DNA of 64,000 bases. It comes from Bacteroidales bacterium. GTDB lineage: Bacteria > Bacteroidota > Bacteroidia > Bacteroidales > F082. The notes beneath the pieces were generated by a model. That model was not told the DNA's origin. It was given only the letters and a program-made list of their open reading frames with translations, and made no database searches. Every line of letters begins with the position of its first letter. Position 1 is the stretch's first letter. A program made the position numbers and the translations under genes. The DNA lies in contig JAFXMK010000007.1 in assembly GCA_017530365.1 (NCBI GenBank), forward strand, positions 62,001-126,000, given 5' to 3'. Shown here one piece after another: positions 25,369-34,009 of the stretch.

Positions 25369-26130
25369 ATGAAACAGATCACAGATTTCATCCTAGTTGA
25401 AAAAAAAGACTATGGACGCTCGGTGCTGTTAAGGCTACGCTCGGATCGAGCTTTGCCAGAGATACGGCCCGGACAATTTGTACAGGTGCGTATTGACGGC
25501 TCGCCATCCACCTATCTGCGTCGTCCTATCTCCATCCACGATGTGGATTTCCAACACAATGAAATTACCCTACTGGTGCAACAGGTAGGAGAGGGGACAA
25601 GGCATTTGGCGGGGGCTGAGATTGGCGATGTTATCAACATGGTGCTGCCGTTGGGCAATGGGTTCAGCATCCCTGAAAAAAGGGAGAAGTGCCTGCTTGT
25701 TGGTGGTGGTATCGGCATCGCGCCGCTGTTTTATTTTGCCAAGGTTCTTGTTGAAAACGACATTCGGCCGACGTTGCTGTTGGGAGGTAAAATGGAGTCG
25801 GATTTGCTTCGTTTGGCGGATTACCAACAACTTGGCGAGACTTTCGTGACTACAGAAGACGGCTCTCTCGGGGAGAAAGGTTTCGTGACGATGCACTCGG
25901 TGTGGCAGCAACAAAGCTTCGACAAAATCTATGTTTGCGGTCCCAAACCCATGATGAAGGCGGTTGCGAAGCTGGCTGCCGAAAAGAACGTTTGGTGCGA
26001 GGTTTCATTGGAAAATTTGATGGCTTGCGGTCTTGGTGCCTGCCTTTGCTGCGTTGAAGACACTGTTGACGGCCATGTATGTGTCTGCAAAGAAGGCCCG
26101 GTATTTAACACAAGGAGGTTGAAATGGTAA
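25369..26130 (+). CDS. pyrK: Dihydroorotate dehydrogenase B, electron-transfer subunit
   Basis: The FAD and [2Fe-2S] subunit that passes electrons from PyrD to NAD+ in pyrimidine synthesis. From the ATG at 25369 it has 253 residues, the usual family length; a longer frame would overlap the DUF5606 gene. Visible motifs are the flavin-binding [10 protein letters not shown], the nucleotide-binding [15 protein letters not shown], the [14 protein letters not shown] segment, and the C-terminal cysteine cluster [20 protein letters not shown] for the iron-sulfur cluster. It overlaps pyrD by 7 bp, as expected for the two subunits of the class 1B enzyme. Confidence 0.95.
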   Translation: MKQITDFILVEKKDYGRSVLLRLRSDRALPEIRPGQFVQVRIDGSPSTYLRRPISIHDVDFQHNEITLLVQQVGEGTRHLAGAEIGDVINMVLPLGNGFSIPEKREKCLLVGGGIGIAPLFYFAKVLVENDIRPTLLLGGKMESDLLRLADYQQLGETFVTTEDGSLGEKGFVTMHSVWQQQSFDKIYVCGPKPMMKAVAKLAAEKNVWCEVSLENLMACGLGACLCCVEDTVDGHVCVCKEGPVFNTRRLKW

Positions 26131-27038
26131 ACATGACGATTGACTTGGGACGCGGCTTGGTGTTGCGCAACCCTGTGATGACGGCTTCGGGTACTTTCGG
26201 CTATGGCGAGGAGTACACCGATTTCGTGGATTTGGCCCAGCTGGGTGGCATCATCGTGAAAGGCACGACCCTGCATCCACGTGAAGGAAACCCCTATCCG
26301 CGTATGGCTGAGACACCTTCCGGGATGCTCAACTGTGTTGGCCTGCAAAACAAAGGAGTCCAATACTTTATTGATACCATTTATCCACGTATCAAAGACT
26401 TTGACACCAACGTGCTTTTGAATCTTTCAGGATCCACTCTTGAAGATTATATGACAGGTGCCGAGATGGTCGATGCCTTGGACAAGATTCCCGCCATCGA
26501 GCTGAATGTGTCATGCCCCAACGTGAAACAAGGTGGCATGGCCTTTGGCGTAACCACCGCAGGTATCTCCCAGGTGGTCTCCGAGGTGCGTAAGGTGTAT
26601 CACAAGCACCTGATGGTCAAACTGTCGCCCAATGTGACCAATATTGCGGAGATTGCCCTTGCTGCCGAAGCTTCCGGAGCGGACTCCGTTTCGCTGATTA
26701 ACACACTGATGGGTATGGCCATCGACGCAGAGAAACGCAAACCGAAGCTCTCGGTCATCACCGGTGGCCTTTCGGGTCCCTGTGTGAAGCCCGTGGCCTT
26801 GCGCATGGTATGGCAGGTTGCCAAGGCGGTAAAGATTCCCGTAGTGGGATTGGGCGGCATCTCCAATGCCACCGATGCTGTAGAGTTCATGCTTGCTGGT
26901 GCTTCCGCCATCGAGATTGGTACGGCCAATTTCATCGATCCTGCCGTGTCAGTGAAGGTCGCCGAAGGAATGAAAGCATACTGTGAACGGCATGGATTCG
27001 AGAAGGTCGCTGATTTAAAGGGAGCGTTGGAGCGTTGA
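26124..27038 (+). CDS. pyrD: Dihydroorotate dehydrogenase B, catalytic subunit
   Basis: FMN enzyme oxidising dihydroorotate to orotate (class 1B, NAD+-linked through PyrK). The 304-residue protein shows [16 protein letters not shown], the [22 protein letters not shown] loop region (as GNPYPR and NCVGLQN), [13 protein letters not shown], the lysine strand [15 protein letters not shown] and [17 protein letters not shown] for FMN phosphate. The start at 26124 is supported by AGGAGG at 26113-26118, five bases upstream. A Shine-Dalgarno this good is unusual in this phylum, but it also encodes pyrK residues. The ATG at 26133 is the alternative. Confidence 0.95.
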   Translation: MVNMTIDLGRGLVLRNPVMTASGTFGYGEEYTDFVDLAQLGGIIVKGTTLHPREGNPYPRMAETPSGMLNCVGLQNKGVQYFIDTIYPRIKDFDTNVLLNLSGSTLEDYMTGAEMVDALDKIPAIELNVSCPNVKQGGMAFGVTTAGISQVVSEVRKVYHKHLMVKLSPNVTNIAEIALAAEASGADSVSLINTLMGMAIDAEKRKPKLSVITGGLSGPCVKPVALRMVWQVAKAVKIPVVGLGGISNATDAVEFMLAGASAIEIGTANFIDPAVSVKVAEGMKAYCERHGFEKVADLKGALER

Positions 27039-27049
27039 AAACGAAGAGG

Positions 27050-28063
27050 TTAGATGTAATTAACTTCCGGGGCTATTTCGATTCCGAACTTTTCATTGAC
27101 TGACTTTTGAATATTCTTTGCTAAGTCAACGATGTCCTGACCTTTGCCTTTGCCATAATGCACTAACACGAGGGCCTGTTTTTCATACACTCCCACGTGC
27201 TCGTCGTGCCAGCCTTTCCAGCCAGCCTGTTCGATGAGCCATCCCGCTGGGACCTTTACCTTTCCATTAGGCTCGTCATAGTAAGGTATCTCAGGATATT
27301 GCTGCTGTAAGGCCTCGAATTGTTCCGTCTTGATCACGGGATTCTTGAAGAAACTGCCTGCATTGCCAATGACTTTCGGGTCGGGGAGTTTGGCATCGCG
27401 GATGGCGCAGATGGCATCGTGTAGCTGCTGCAGGGTGGGATTGGTCATGCTGTGCTCGTTCAGATACGACCTGATGTTGCCGTAATCCAGCTTCAATTCG
27501 GCTTGTTTTGAGAGTTGGAAATCAACCGCAGTGATCAGATACTGGCCTTTAAGCATCGTCTTGAAGATGCTACTCCTGTAGCCAAATACACATTCCTTGT
27601 TGTCGAAAGTGCGTTTGCGGCCGGTCTCCAGATGGATGGCTTCGCATTTCAGGAAGCTGTCTTTTAACTCCATTCCATAGGCACCGATATTCTGAACAGG
27701 AGCCGCCCCGACCTTGCCTGGGATGTGGGCGAGGTTCTCTACGCCGTAAAGCCCCTTTTCAACCATCTTCTTGACGAACTCTGGCCAGTCCTCGCCGGCT
27801 TGGGCACGGACAATGACTGTGTCACCCTCATCGGCCACGGTCTTGATGCCTTTGTTGTTCATCAGGATAACGAGGCCGTCGAAGAAAGAATTGGTGAATA
27901 GGATGTTGTTGCCGCCGCTGAGAATGAGGCGTTTTTCGTTTTTGTATTCCGGCATTCGGAATAGTCGTTCAAGCTCTCTCGCATCGTTGATCTCAACGAA
28001 ATACTTTGCTGTTACAGGAAAGCCGAAACTGTTGTATGCTTGAAGGTTGATGTTTGTTTTCAT
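27050..28063 (-). CDS. murB: UDP-N-acetylenolpyruvoylglucosamine reductase
   Basis: Reduces enolpyruvyl-UDP-GlcNAc to UDP-MurNAc in peptidoglycan synthesis. From the ATG at 28063 it has 337 residues and starts MKTNINLQAYNSFGF, the usual type I MurB opening. FAD-binding motifs are SGGNNILFT and GVENLAHIPGKVGAAPVQNIGAYG; EFGYRS-like residues occur as VFGYRSSIFK (type I MurB tyrosine); the catalytic serine is in IGNAGSFFKNP. Longer starts would cover the divergent promoter. A TATCTTTG box lies 4 bases upstream of the ATG. It ends 11 bp from the convergent pyrD. Confidence 0.95.
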   Translation of the reverse strand: MKTNINLQAYNSFGFPVTAKYFVEINDARELERLFRMPEYKNEKRLILSGGNNILFTNSFFDGLVILMNNKGIKTVADEGDTVIVRAQAGEDWPEFVKKMVEKGLYGVENLAHIPGKVGAAPVQNIGAYGMELKDSFLKCEAIHLETGRKRTFDNKECVFGYRSSIFKTMLKGQYLITAVDFQLSKQAELKLDYGNIRSYLNEHSMTNPTLQQLHDAICAIRDAKLPDPKVIGNAGSFFKNPVIKTEQFEALQQQYPEIPYYDEPNGKVKVPAGWLIEQAGWKGWHDEHVGVYEKQALVLVHYGKGKGQDIVDLAKNIQKSVNEKFGIEIAPEVNYI

Positions 28064-28067
28064 AGCG

Positions 28068-28096
28068 CAAAGATAAAAAATTATTATTTTTGCAAC
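28068..28096 (-). promoter_or_regulatory. Promoter of murB
   Basis: Minus strand: a TTG at 28096-28094, 18 bases, then TATCTTTG at 28075-28068. Only 4 bases separate the box from the murB ATG at 28063, predicting a leaderless or almost leaderless mRNA. Confidence 0.5.
28085..28092 (+). promoter_or_regulatory. -7 box of the glycosyltransferase pair
   Basis: TATTTTTG, ending 5 bases before the ATG at 28098. It lies within the 34-bp divergent intergenic region and overlaps the spacer of the murB promoter. The matching upstream TTTG is at a non-standard distance. Confidence 0.45.
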
Positions 28097-28097
28097 A

Positions 28098-29213
28098 ATG
28101 AAACGTGTCATCGTATCGGTCATCAACGATTTGGTTACTGACCAAAGAGTCAACAAGTCGTGCCTTACCTTGCAAAAGATGGGGTATGAGGTGCTTTTGG
28201 TGGGTCGCAAACTGCGCAAGAGTCCGCCGATGGACGAGAGGACATACCGTACGAAACGAATGAAGTTGCTCTTTGAGAAAGGGCCGCTCTTCTATGCGGA
28301 ATTCAACACACGGCTGTTTTTCTTCCTACTATTCCATAAGGCACATCTGCTGCTTTCCAATGACTTGGATACGGCATTGCCCAATTATTTCATCTCTAGA
28401 TTGAAAGGCATCAAGATGATCTACGACAGTCACGAGTACTTCACTGAGACGCCCGAATTGGTCCATAGGCCACGGGTGCAGCGGGTGTGGAAACGCATAG
28501 AAGGCTTCGTGGTTCCAAAGCTGAAAGAGATGATCACGGTATGCGACTCCATCGCGGAATTGTTTGAAGAAAAGTATGGCGTGAAATGCCACGTGGTGCG
28601 CAACATCCCACCACGGGCGGCATTACCACCTAAAGGTGACAAGCAAGCGCTGGACTTGCCCATGGATAAGCATTTGCTGGTATTACAAGGCTCGGGCATC
28701 AATATCCAACGTGGGGCTGAGGAACTGGTGGAATCTATGCAGTACCTCGACGATTGTTACCTGATGGTCATTGGTGGTGGCGACGTGCTGCCTGTGTTGA
28801 AACAAATGGTCGCTGATTTGCGCATAGAGGAACGTGTGCGGTTCCTTCCCCGAATGCCATACCAACAGATGATGGCCTATACCCAGCTGGCCGAATTGGG
28901 CTTTGTGCTTGACAAGGACACCAACCTCAACTATCGTTTCTGTCTGCCTAACAAGTTGTTCGACTTCATTCAGGCAGGGGTGCCTATTGTGGCATCACAT
29001 TTGGTTGAAATAGAGAAAATTATCAAAAAATACGATATAGGATTGTTTATTCCCGATCACGATCCAAAGTCGATCGCCGAAACCATCAAAGAAGGCTTGG
29101 GTGATGCGTCGAAGCGAATGCTATGGAAGCAAGGCTTGACTCAAGCAGCTGAGGAGCTGTGCTGGGAGAATGAACAAAAAACCTTGATTGAAATCTACAA
29201 AAACTATGAATGA
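28098..29213 (+). CDS. Glycosyltransferase, GT4/GT-B type
   Basis: A 371-residue GT-B glycosyltransferase without signal peptide. The N-terminal lobe begins MKRVIVSVINDLVTDQRVNKSC and includes DSHEYFTETPE. The C-terminal nucleotide-sugar lobe has LVLQGSGINIQRGAEELVE, LMVIGGGDVL, and the GT4-like acidic/loop motif LPNKLFDFIQAGVPIVAS. The donor and acceptor cannot be read from the sequence; a role in lipopolysaccharide or another surface glycan is likely. The gene overlaps the second glycosyltransferase by 8 bp. Confidence 0.88.
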   Translation: MKRVIVSVINDLVTDQRVNKSCLTLQKMGYEVLLVGRKLRKSPPMDERTYRTKRMKLLFEKGPLFYAEFNTRLFFFLLFHKAHLLLSNDLDTALPNYFISRLKGIKMIYDSHEYFTETPELVHRPRVQRVWKRIEGFVVPKLKEMITVCDSIAELFEEKYGVKCHVVRNIPPRAALPPKGDKQALDLPMDKHLLVLQGSGINIQRGAEELVESMQYLDDCYLMVIGGGDVLPVLKQMVADLRIEERVRFLPRMPYQQMMAYTQLAELGFVLDKDTNLNYRFCLPNKLFDFIQAGVPIVASHLVEIEKIIKKYDIGLFIPDHDPKSIAETIKEGLGDASKRMLWKQGLTQAAEELCWENEQKTLIEIYKNYE

Positions 29214-30333
29214 CTCTGATTATCACCTACATGTCATATCGTTCGATGTGCCTTATCCCGCCAACTATGGTGGTGTGATCGATGTGTTTTACCGCATCAA
29301 GGCCTTGTCGGAAGCTGGCGTGAAGGTGCATCTGCATTGTTTTGAATATGGCAGGGGAGAGGCTGAAGTGCTTGACCGTTGTCATGAGGTGAAGTACTAT
29401 AAAAGGAACACTTCTTTTTGGAAACAGTTTAGCCGTGAGCCCTACGTAGTGGCATCCAGACGTTCCGAGGCTTTAATTCAAGATCTGTTAAAAGACGATT
29501 ATCCTATCCTTTGTGAGGGCTTGCACACAACAGCCATTTTGAACGACAATAGGTTGAAAAGTCGCAAGATCTTTGTCAGGGCGCATAACATTGAACACGA
29601 GTATTATCGATTGCTAGCAGAGTCCGAATCGACTTTCTGGAAACGTTGGTTCTATCGGATGGAGTCGCGGAAGTTGAGACGTTATGAGCCCGTGTTGAAA
29701 AAAGCTGCTGGCATCTTCGCCATCACGCAAAAGGATGCGGATTATTTCAATGCGAGGTATGGCCATGCGACCGTTGTTCCAGGCTTTAGTGCTTTGAGTA
29801 AGGTTTGCTCTGAGATAGGCCGAGGCGATTATGTGCTGTATCATGGTAACCTATCCGTGGCGGAAAACAAAAAAGCTGCCGAGTGGTTGATTGAGAATGT
29901 GTTTTCAGCTTTGGAAATACCTTGCGTTATCGCCGGTTTGAATCCTCCTGATAGTTTGCTGAAACTGTGTGAGCCCTATGCGCATATATCACTCAAGGCT
30001 AATCTTGGAGACGCCGAGATGATTGATCTCATCCGCAATGCCCAAATCAATGTGATGGTGACGGATCAGCCTACGGGCTTGAAGCTGAAATTGCTGAATG
30101 CCTTGTATAACGGCCGGTTCTGCCTTGTTAACGAGGATATGGTTCGAGGGACATCGTTAGGTGGTCTTTGTGTGGTGGCTGAGACGCCGGATCGGTTCAT
30201 CGAAGAGATCAATCGTTTAATGTCAGAGGATTTTACAGAGGACGACATCGAGGAACGCGATGAAGCCATGAAGGAACTCTATCAAAATGATTCCAACGCC
30301 CAGTTAATCATCAACACTATCTTTAACCTTTAA
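29206..30333 (+). CDS. Glycosyltransferase, GT-B-like
   Basis: A 375-residue protein starting at the ATG at 29206 (a TTG further upstream is less likely because it lies deep in the previous gene). The N-terminus VISFDVPYPANYGGVIDVFYRIKAL is the typical open of sugar-transferring GT-B enzymes with a glycine-rich acceptor loop. RAHNIEHEYY and the ITQKDADYFNARYG segment fit the same fold. The C-terminal lobe reads VLYHGNLSVAENKKAAEWLIENVF and then GLKLKLLNALYNGRFCLVN in place of the usual E-x7-E segment. It forms a two-gene unit with the glycosyltransferase upstream. Confidence 0.85.
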   Translation: MNDSDYHLHVISFDVPYPANYGGVIDVFYRIKALSEAGVKVHLHCFEYGRGEAEVLDRCHEVKYYKRNTSFWKQFSREPYVVASRRSEALIQDLLKDDYPILCEGLHTTAILNDNRLKSRKIFVRAHNIEHEYYRLLAESESTFWKRWFYRMESRKLRRYEPVLKKAAGIFAITQKDADYFNARYGHATVVPGFSALSKVCSEIGRGDYVLYHGNLSVAENKKAAEWLIENVFSALEIPCVIAGLNPPDSLLKLCEPYAHISLKANLGDAEMIDLIRNAQINVMVTDQPTGLKLKLLNALYNGRFCLVNEDMVRGTSLGGLCVVAETPDRFIEEINRLMSEDFTEDDIEERDEAMKELYQNDSNAQLIINTIFNL

Positions 30334-30349
30334 CATCTAACCTCTCACC

Positions 30350-31024
30350 TCACTCCACCCTCGAACAAATCAACTGATGGTTCTCGCACTTGAGAATTCT
30401 GCCAGGATATTTCTGAATGAGGCCGTAGTTATGGGTTGCCATGAGCACGGCGGTGCCACTGTCGGCGATTCTCAACAGCATTTTGAGCACGTCGAGGGCG
30501 GTCTCGGGGTCGAGGTTGCCAGTGGGCTCGTCAGCCAAGATGACATCAGGGTTGTTGAGCAGGGCACGGGCGATGGCGACGCCTTGACGTTCGCCTCCAG
30601 AGAGGTTGTATGGCATGTTCTTGCGCTTGTCCTTCAGCCCAACCTTATCCAAGACCAAATCGATGCGATTGCTGATTTCGTCTTCGTCGTACCATCCTGT
30701 GGCCTTGAGCACAAATTCGAGGTTGGCTTCCACGTTGCGGTCGTCCAAAAGTTGGAAGTCCTGAAACACGATGCCGAGTTTTCGACGTAAAAAAGGAATG
30801 TCCTTGCGACGAATCTCCGTCAGGTCGAAACCAGCCACGTTGACGATGCCTTCGTTAGCTGGAAGTTCAGCGTAGAGAGTCTTCAAGAGGGAAGACTTGC
30901 CGCTGCCAGTCCTTCCGATGAGATAGACAAACTCTCCTTTCCCTATGCTGAAGGTGACATCGGAAAGCACAACGTTGTCGCGCTGGTAGATAGTGGCGTT
31001 TTTAAGTTCTATGATGGTGTCCAT
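30350..31024 (-). CDS. ftsE: FtsE-like ABC transporter ATPase
   Basis: A 224-residue ATPase of the FtsE/LolD group. It has Walker A (GRTGSGKSS), the Q-loop (VFQDFQLL), the signature (LSGGERQGVAIARAL), Walker B (VILADEPTGNLD) and the switch histidine (MATHNYGLI). FtsE pairs with FtsX to activate peptidoglycan hydrolases at division. Here ftsX is not adjacent, which is common in Bacteroidota, so the symbol rests on overall similarity and LolD-like alternatives remain. The gene is 9 bp downstream of the DUF4301 gene and probably co-transcribed with it. Confidence 0.8.
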   Translation of the reverse strand: MDTIIELKNATIYQRDNVVLSDVTFSIGKGEFVYLIGRTGSGKSSLLKTLYAELPANEGIVNVAGFDLTEIRRKDIPFLRRKLGIVFQDFQLLDDRNVEANLEFVLKATGWYDEDEISNRIDLVLDKVGLKDKRKNMPYNLSGGERQGVAIARALLNNPDVILADEPTGNLDPETALDVLKMLLRIADSGTAVLMATHNYGLIQKYPGRILKCENHQLICSRVE

Positions 31025-31033
31025 GGTACTTGG

Positions 31034-32542
31034 TTAGTTGTGCATCGGTTTCAAAAGATCATTCACGGTCTTGACGGGGTTGAAGGTCTCGATCGGGACT
31101 TCCACGAAGATGGTGATCCAGTCGGCCATGGCGCCGTTCCAAAGACCAGGCAGCTCCAAGGCTTTCAGCTCACGGCCGTCTTTCGACTTGCTGGAGACGA
31201 AGCCAGTGTTTGGATCCACGTAATCGGTTAGGTTGAAAGCCTCGCCTTTATAGTTCCAGCAGCCGCACACCAGATCCACGGGGTTGAAATGGGTGGAGCC
31301 TTTGAAGATGGCTTCCTGGTCTTCTTTGTTGTGGTCGATCTGGGAGGACTCGATGATCTGCAACGAGATCTCATCATCCATGTTCTTCACCCAGAAGGGA
31401 CCGCCGCCAGGCTCGCCCTCGTTCTTTACCATGCCGCATACACGCATGGGTCGGTTCAGGCATCCATAGAGGAAGTCGGTCTTTTCGTAAATGTCGTATT
31501 GCTCCACAAAACCAGGGATTTCGATCATGAGCTTCTCCTTTGCGAAAGTCATGATTTCGCTAAGTTCCTCCATGGTGATGTCGCCGTTGTCAAGCATCTC
31601 AAGATATTCGAAGCTCTGTTGCTGCAAGCGCAGCAGCAGTCCTGCCAACACTTTCTTGTAGGTGACAGTGGTCTCCATGCGGGTCTCGGGTACGATATTG
31701 TCGATGTTTTTGATGAAGACGATTTCTTGGCCAAGGTCGTTAAGATTCTCGATAAGGGCACCGTGGCCTCCAGGGCGGAACAATAGTTTTCCGTTGCTTT
31801 CCCGGAACAGATTGCCCTCAGCATCGATGGCAACCGTGTCGGTGGACGGTTTCTGGCAGGAATAGCTGATGTCGTATCTGACGCTGTATTGCTTTTCATA
31901 GCTGTCGATCAAGTGAGCGACGGTGTCCTTGAAAGGCTGTTCGTGTTCGGGTGATACCGTGAAGTGAAGTTTGGCAGTGCCGTCGTTGCTGGTGGCGTAA
32001 CGTGCGGCTTCCACGAGATGCTCTTCCAATGCCAGGCGGTCGAAATGCTCGTAATGATGGAATTTGAGCAGTGCTTTTGGCAGCTTGCCGTAACCAAGGC
32101 CTTCGTCAAGCAAAAGGGCTTTCACGACATCCACCTGGCGGCCTTCTTTCATCATGTTGTCAATGTCGTGACCATAGAGTTTTTTGACGGCTTCGTTGAG
32201 GTCGTCAAAAAAGGCGAAGCTGTGGATGTGGGCAAAGAAAATCTCAGTGAACTTGGTCTCCACGCCGTTCTCGATAAAGGCAAACAAGTCCTTGAACATG
32301 CGAGAAGCAGCTCCTGAAGCGGGGACAAACTTGGTAAACTGGTAGTATTCCTTGTCGGCGTCGAAGGTCTGGTTCATCTCCTGGACCTGTTCGGGACTCA
32401 TCTTGAGGATGCCGTCGCCGATGGTTGCGGGGCGTATGAGTTTTACAAAGGTGGTGCCGCGTTTTAGTTGGGCGACCTGACGTTCCACTTGTTCTTCAGT
32501 GACGTTGCGTTCCTTGATTTGTTCTAAATCTTGTTTGTTCAT
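31034..32542 (-). CDS. DUF4301 family protein
   Basis: A 502-residue cytoplasmic protein matching the Bacteroidota DUF4301 family in length and motifs. FVPASGAASRMFKDL near residue 95 and LLFRPGGHGALIENLNDL in the middle resemble the glycine-rich loops of nucleotidyltransferases and sugar-nucleotide pyrophosphorylases. Near the C-terminus are GRPMRVCGMVKNEGEPGGGPFWV-type segments (GMVKNEGEPGGGPFWV) and GSTHFNPVDLVCG. I infer a nucleotide-sugar-related enzyme, but no reaction is established. It lies between the FtsE-like gene and the TPM genes on the same strand. Confidence 0.85.
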   Translation of the reverse strand: MNKQDLEQIKERNVTEEQVERQVAQLKRGTTFVKLIRPATIGDGILKMSPEQVQEMNQTFDADKEYYQFTKFVPASGAASRMFKDLFAFIENGVETKFTEIFFAHIHSFAFFDDLNEAVKKLYGHDIDNMMKEGRQVDVVKALLLDEGLGYGKLPKALLKFHHYEHFDRLALEEHLVEAARYATSNDGTAKLHFTVSPEHEQPFKDTVAHLIDSYEKQYSVRYDISYSCQKPSTDTVAIDAEGNLFRESNGKLLFRPGGHGALIENLNDLGQEIVFIKNIDNIVPETRMETTVTYKKVLAGLLLRLQQQSFEYLEMLDNGDITMEELSEIMTFAKEKLMIEIPGFVEQYDIYEKTDFLYGCLNRPMRVCGMVKNEGEPGGGPFWVKNMDDEISLQIIESSQIDHNKEDQEAIFKGSTHFNPVDLVCGCWNYKGEAFNLTDYVDPNTGFVSSKSKDGRELKALELPGLWNGAMADWITIFVEVPIETFNPVKTVNDLLKPMHN

Positions 32543-32616
32543 CTTTTATCGATCTTTAACCCCTTTAGGGTATTCGTTAATAATTTCACTCCTAACTCCT
32601 CACTCCCAACTGATAA

Positions 32617-33396
32617 CTACCAACTCCCACTGGCTCCTCCTCCGCCAAAGCCGCCACCGCCGAAGCCACCAAAGCCTCCGCTGCCACCTCCTCCGAAGCC
32701 TCCTCCGAAGCCACCGCCACCAAAGCCGCCTCCCATGGGAATCCAGATGGTGCGATGTCCGCCACCGGAGTAGTTCTGGCCATTGTTGTCGGAGAACTTG
32801 CTGAGGATGATTATGATGGCAATGATAAAGAGGATGATCAGCCATAAGGGGAATCCGTCGTCGGCATATTCGTCCTGGCTGAACTGGCCTGAACAGAGAC
32901 CCATAATTACATTGACCGCGTTGTCGATGCCGGTGTAGTAGTCGTTTTCCTTGAAAGCGGGGATCATCTCTTTTTCGATGATGCGCTTGGAGGTGGCGTC
33001 GGCGATGTAGGACTCCAATCCATAACCGGGACTGATGTTTACCTGGCCGCGCTCGCTGCTATTCTTTGGCTTGACGAGGATGACGACGCCGTTGTTTTTG
33101 TCTTTTTGTCCCACGCCCCAGCTGTGTCCGATTTCGGTGGCATACTGCTCAATGCTGTAGCCCTGTAAATCGTTGACGAGTAGTACCAAAATCTGGGTGG
33201 AGGTGCTGTCGTTGTAGGCCACCAGCTTTTGTTCCAACGTGCTGATTTGCGAGGCGCTCAAAGTGCCAGTATAGTCGTTTACGAGACGAGGTGGGTAGGG
33301 GGGACTCGGCAATTGGGCTTTCAGGGTCGTGCCCAATAGCAACACGACAAGGAGCAGGCACCAGAGGATGATATGTCGTTTCTCAGTTGTTTTCAT
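32617..33396 (-). CDS. TPM-domain (YgcG-like) membrane protein with glycine-rich tail
   Basis: A 259-residue protein from the ATG at 33396, which provides the signal peptide (LWCLLLVVLLLGTTLKAQ); it overlaps the preceding gene by 14 bp. The TPM domain covers about 30-180 (RLVNDYTGTLSASQISTLEQ, STQILVLLVNDLQGYSIEQYA, NNGVVILV, ISPGYGLESYI). A TM helix follows (LWLIILFIIAIIIILS), then a tail made almost only of glycine, phenylalanine and serine, typical of YgcG proteins. TPM-domain proteins are linked to envelope or photosystem maintenance; the molecular role here is unknown. A LemA gene, often next to TPM pairs, is not present. Confidence 0.85.
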   Translation of the reverse strand: MKTTEKRHIILWCLLLVVLLLGTTLKAQLPSPPYPPRLVNDYTGTLSASQISTLEQKLVAYNDSTSTQILVLLVNDLQGYSIEQYATEIGHSWGVGQKDKNNGVVILVKPKNSSERGQVNISPGYGLESYIADATSKRIIEKEMIPAFKENDYYTGIDNAVNVIMGLCSGQFSQDEYADDGFPLWLIILFIIAIIIILSKFSDNNGQNYSGGGHRTIWIPMGGGFGGGGFGGGFGGGGSGGFGGFGGGGFGGGGASGSW

Positions 33397-33826
33397 AGGA
33401 TATCTCGTCAGAAATTTCGTTGACGTCATCGGATTGATAGGGGAAATAGGTCTTGAGTTTCTCTCCACATCGGAGTATGCCGTATTCAAGTCCTTCGGCA
33501 AAGCGGCCTTCTTTGAAGGATTGCAGCATCAAATCCTTGACATCGTTCCAAAAGCCATCTTCCACCACCTTGTCGATGCCTTCGTCGCCAAGGATGGCGA
33601 ACTTGCGGTCTTTGATGGCCAGATAGATGAGCACACCGTTGCGAAGCTTGGTCTCGTTGAGCTTCAGGCGTTTGAAGACAAAGAGGCTACGCTGCTCCAC
33701 ATCGCCTTTGCAGTGGTTCTCGATGTGCACTTTGATCTCCCCCGAGGTGTTGTGTTCGGCCTGTTTGATAGCCTCAACAACACGTTGGTCTTCCTCGTGG
33801 TTCAATATGGTGATGGCGTTGGACAT
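33383..33826 (-). CDS. Small TPM-domain protein
   Basis: A 147-residue TPM-domain protein without signal peptide. It shows EAIKQAEHNTSGEIKVHIEN, then NGVLIYLAIKDRKFAILGDEGIDKVV, then LMLQSFKEGRFAEGLEYGI, the order of motifs seen in the small partner of YgcG-type proteins. It is the first gene of a two-gene TPM unit (14-bp overlap with the next gene) and is preceded by a well-formed promoter. Confidence 0.85.
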   Translation of the reverse strand: MSNAITILNHEEDQRVVEAIKQAEHNTSGEIKVHIENHCKGDVEQRSLFVFKRLKLNETKLRNGVLIYLAIKDRKFAILGDEGIDKVVEDGFWNDVKDLMLQSFKEGRFAEGLEYGILRCGEKLKTYFPYQSDDVNEISDEISYENN

Positions 33827-33845
33827 GATCTCGTTCTTTTGATGG

Positions 33846-33877
33846 CAAAAATAATAATTTTAATAAAGTAATCCAAA
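33846..33877 (-). promoter_or_regulatory. Promoter of the TPM gene pair
   Basis: Minus strand: TTTG at 33877-33874, a 20-base spacer, and TATTTTTG at 33853-33846, 19 bases before the ATG at 33826. This is a full match to the Bacteroidota consensus. Confidence 0.6.
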
Positions 33878-34009
33878 CATCCACAAAGGGATTTTGTTTC
33901 CAAAGCCCACTTCGGTTTCGTCGATGGCCAAATGTAGTATTTCAAAACACAAGTATTTTGCTTAAAATTTTGTTTCTTTGCAATGTCAAACAACTAAAAC
34001 AGAATCGAT

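Noticed and set aside
28064..28219. N-terminal extension of murB
   Set aside because: It would extend across the divergent promoter region into the glycosyltransferase gene; MurB homology begins at the ATG at 28063.
30350..31024. FtsX partner next to ftsE
   Set aside because: The adjacent genes are a glycosyltransferase and DUF4301; neither has the FtsX four-TM pattern.
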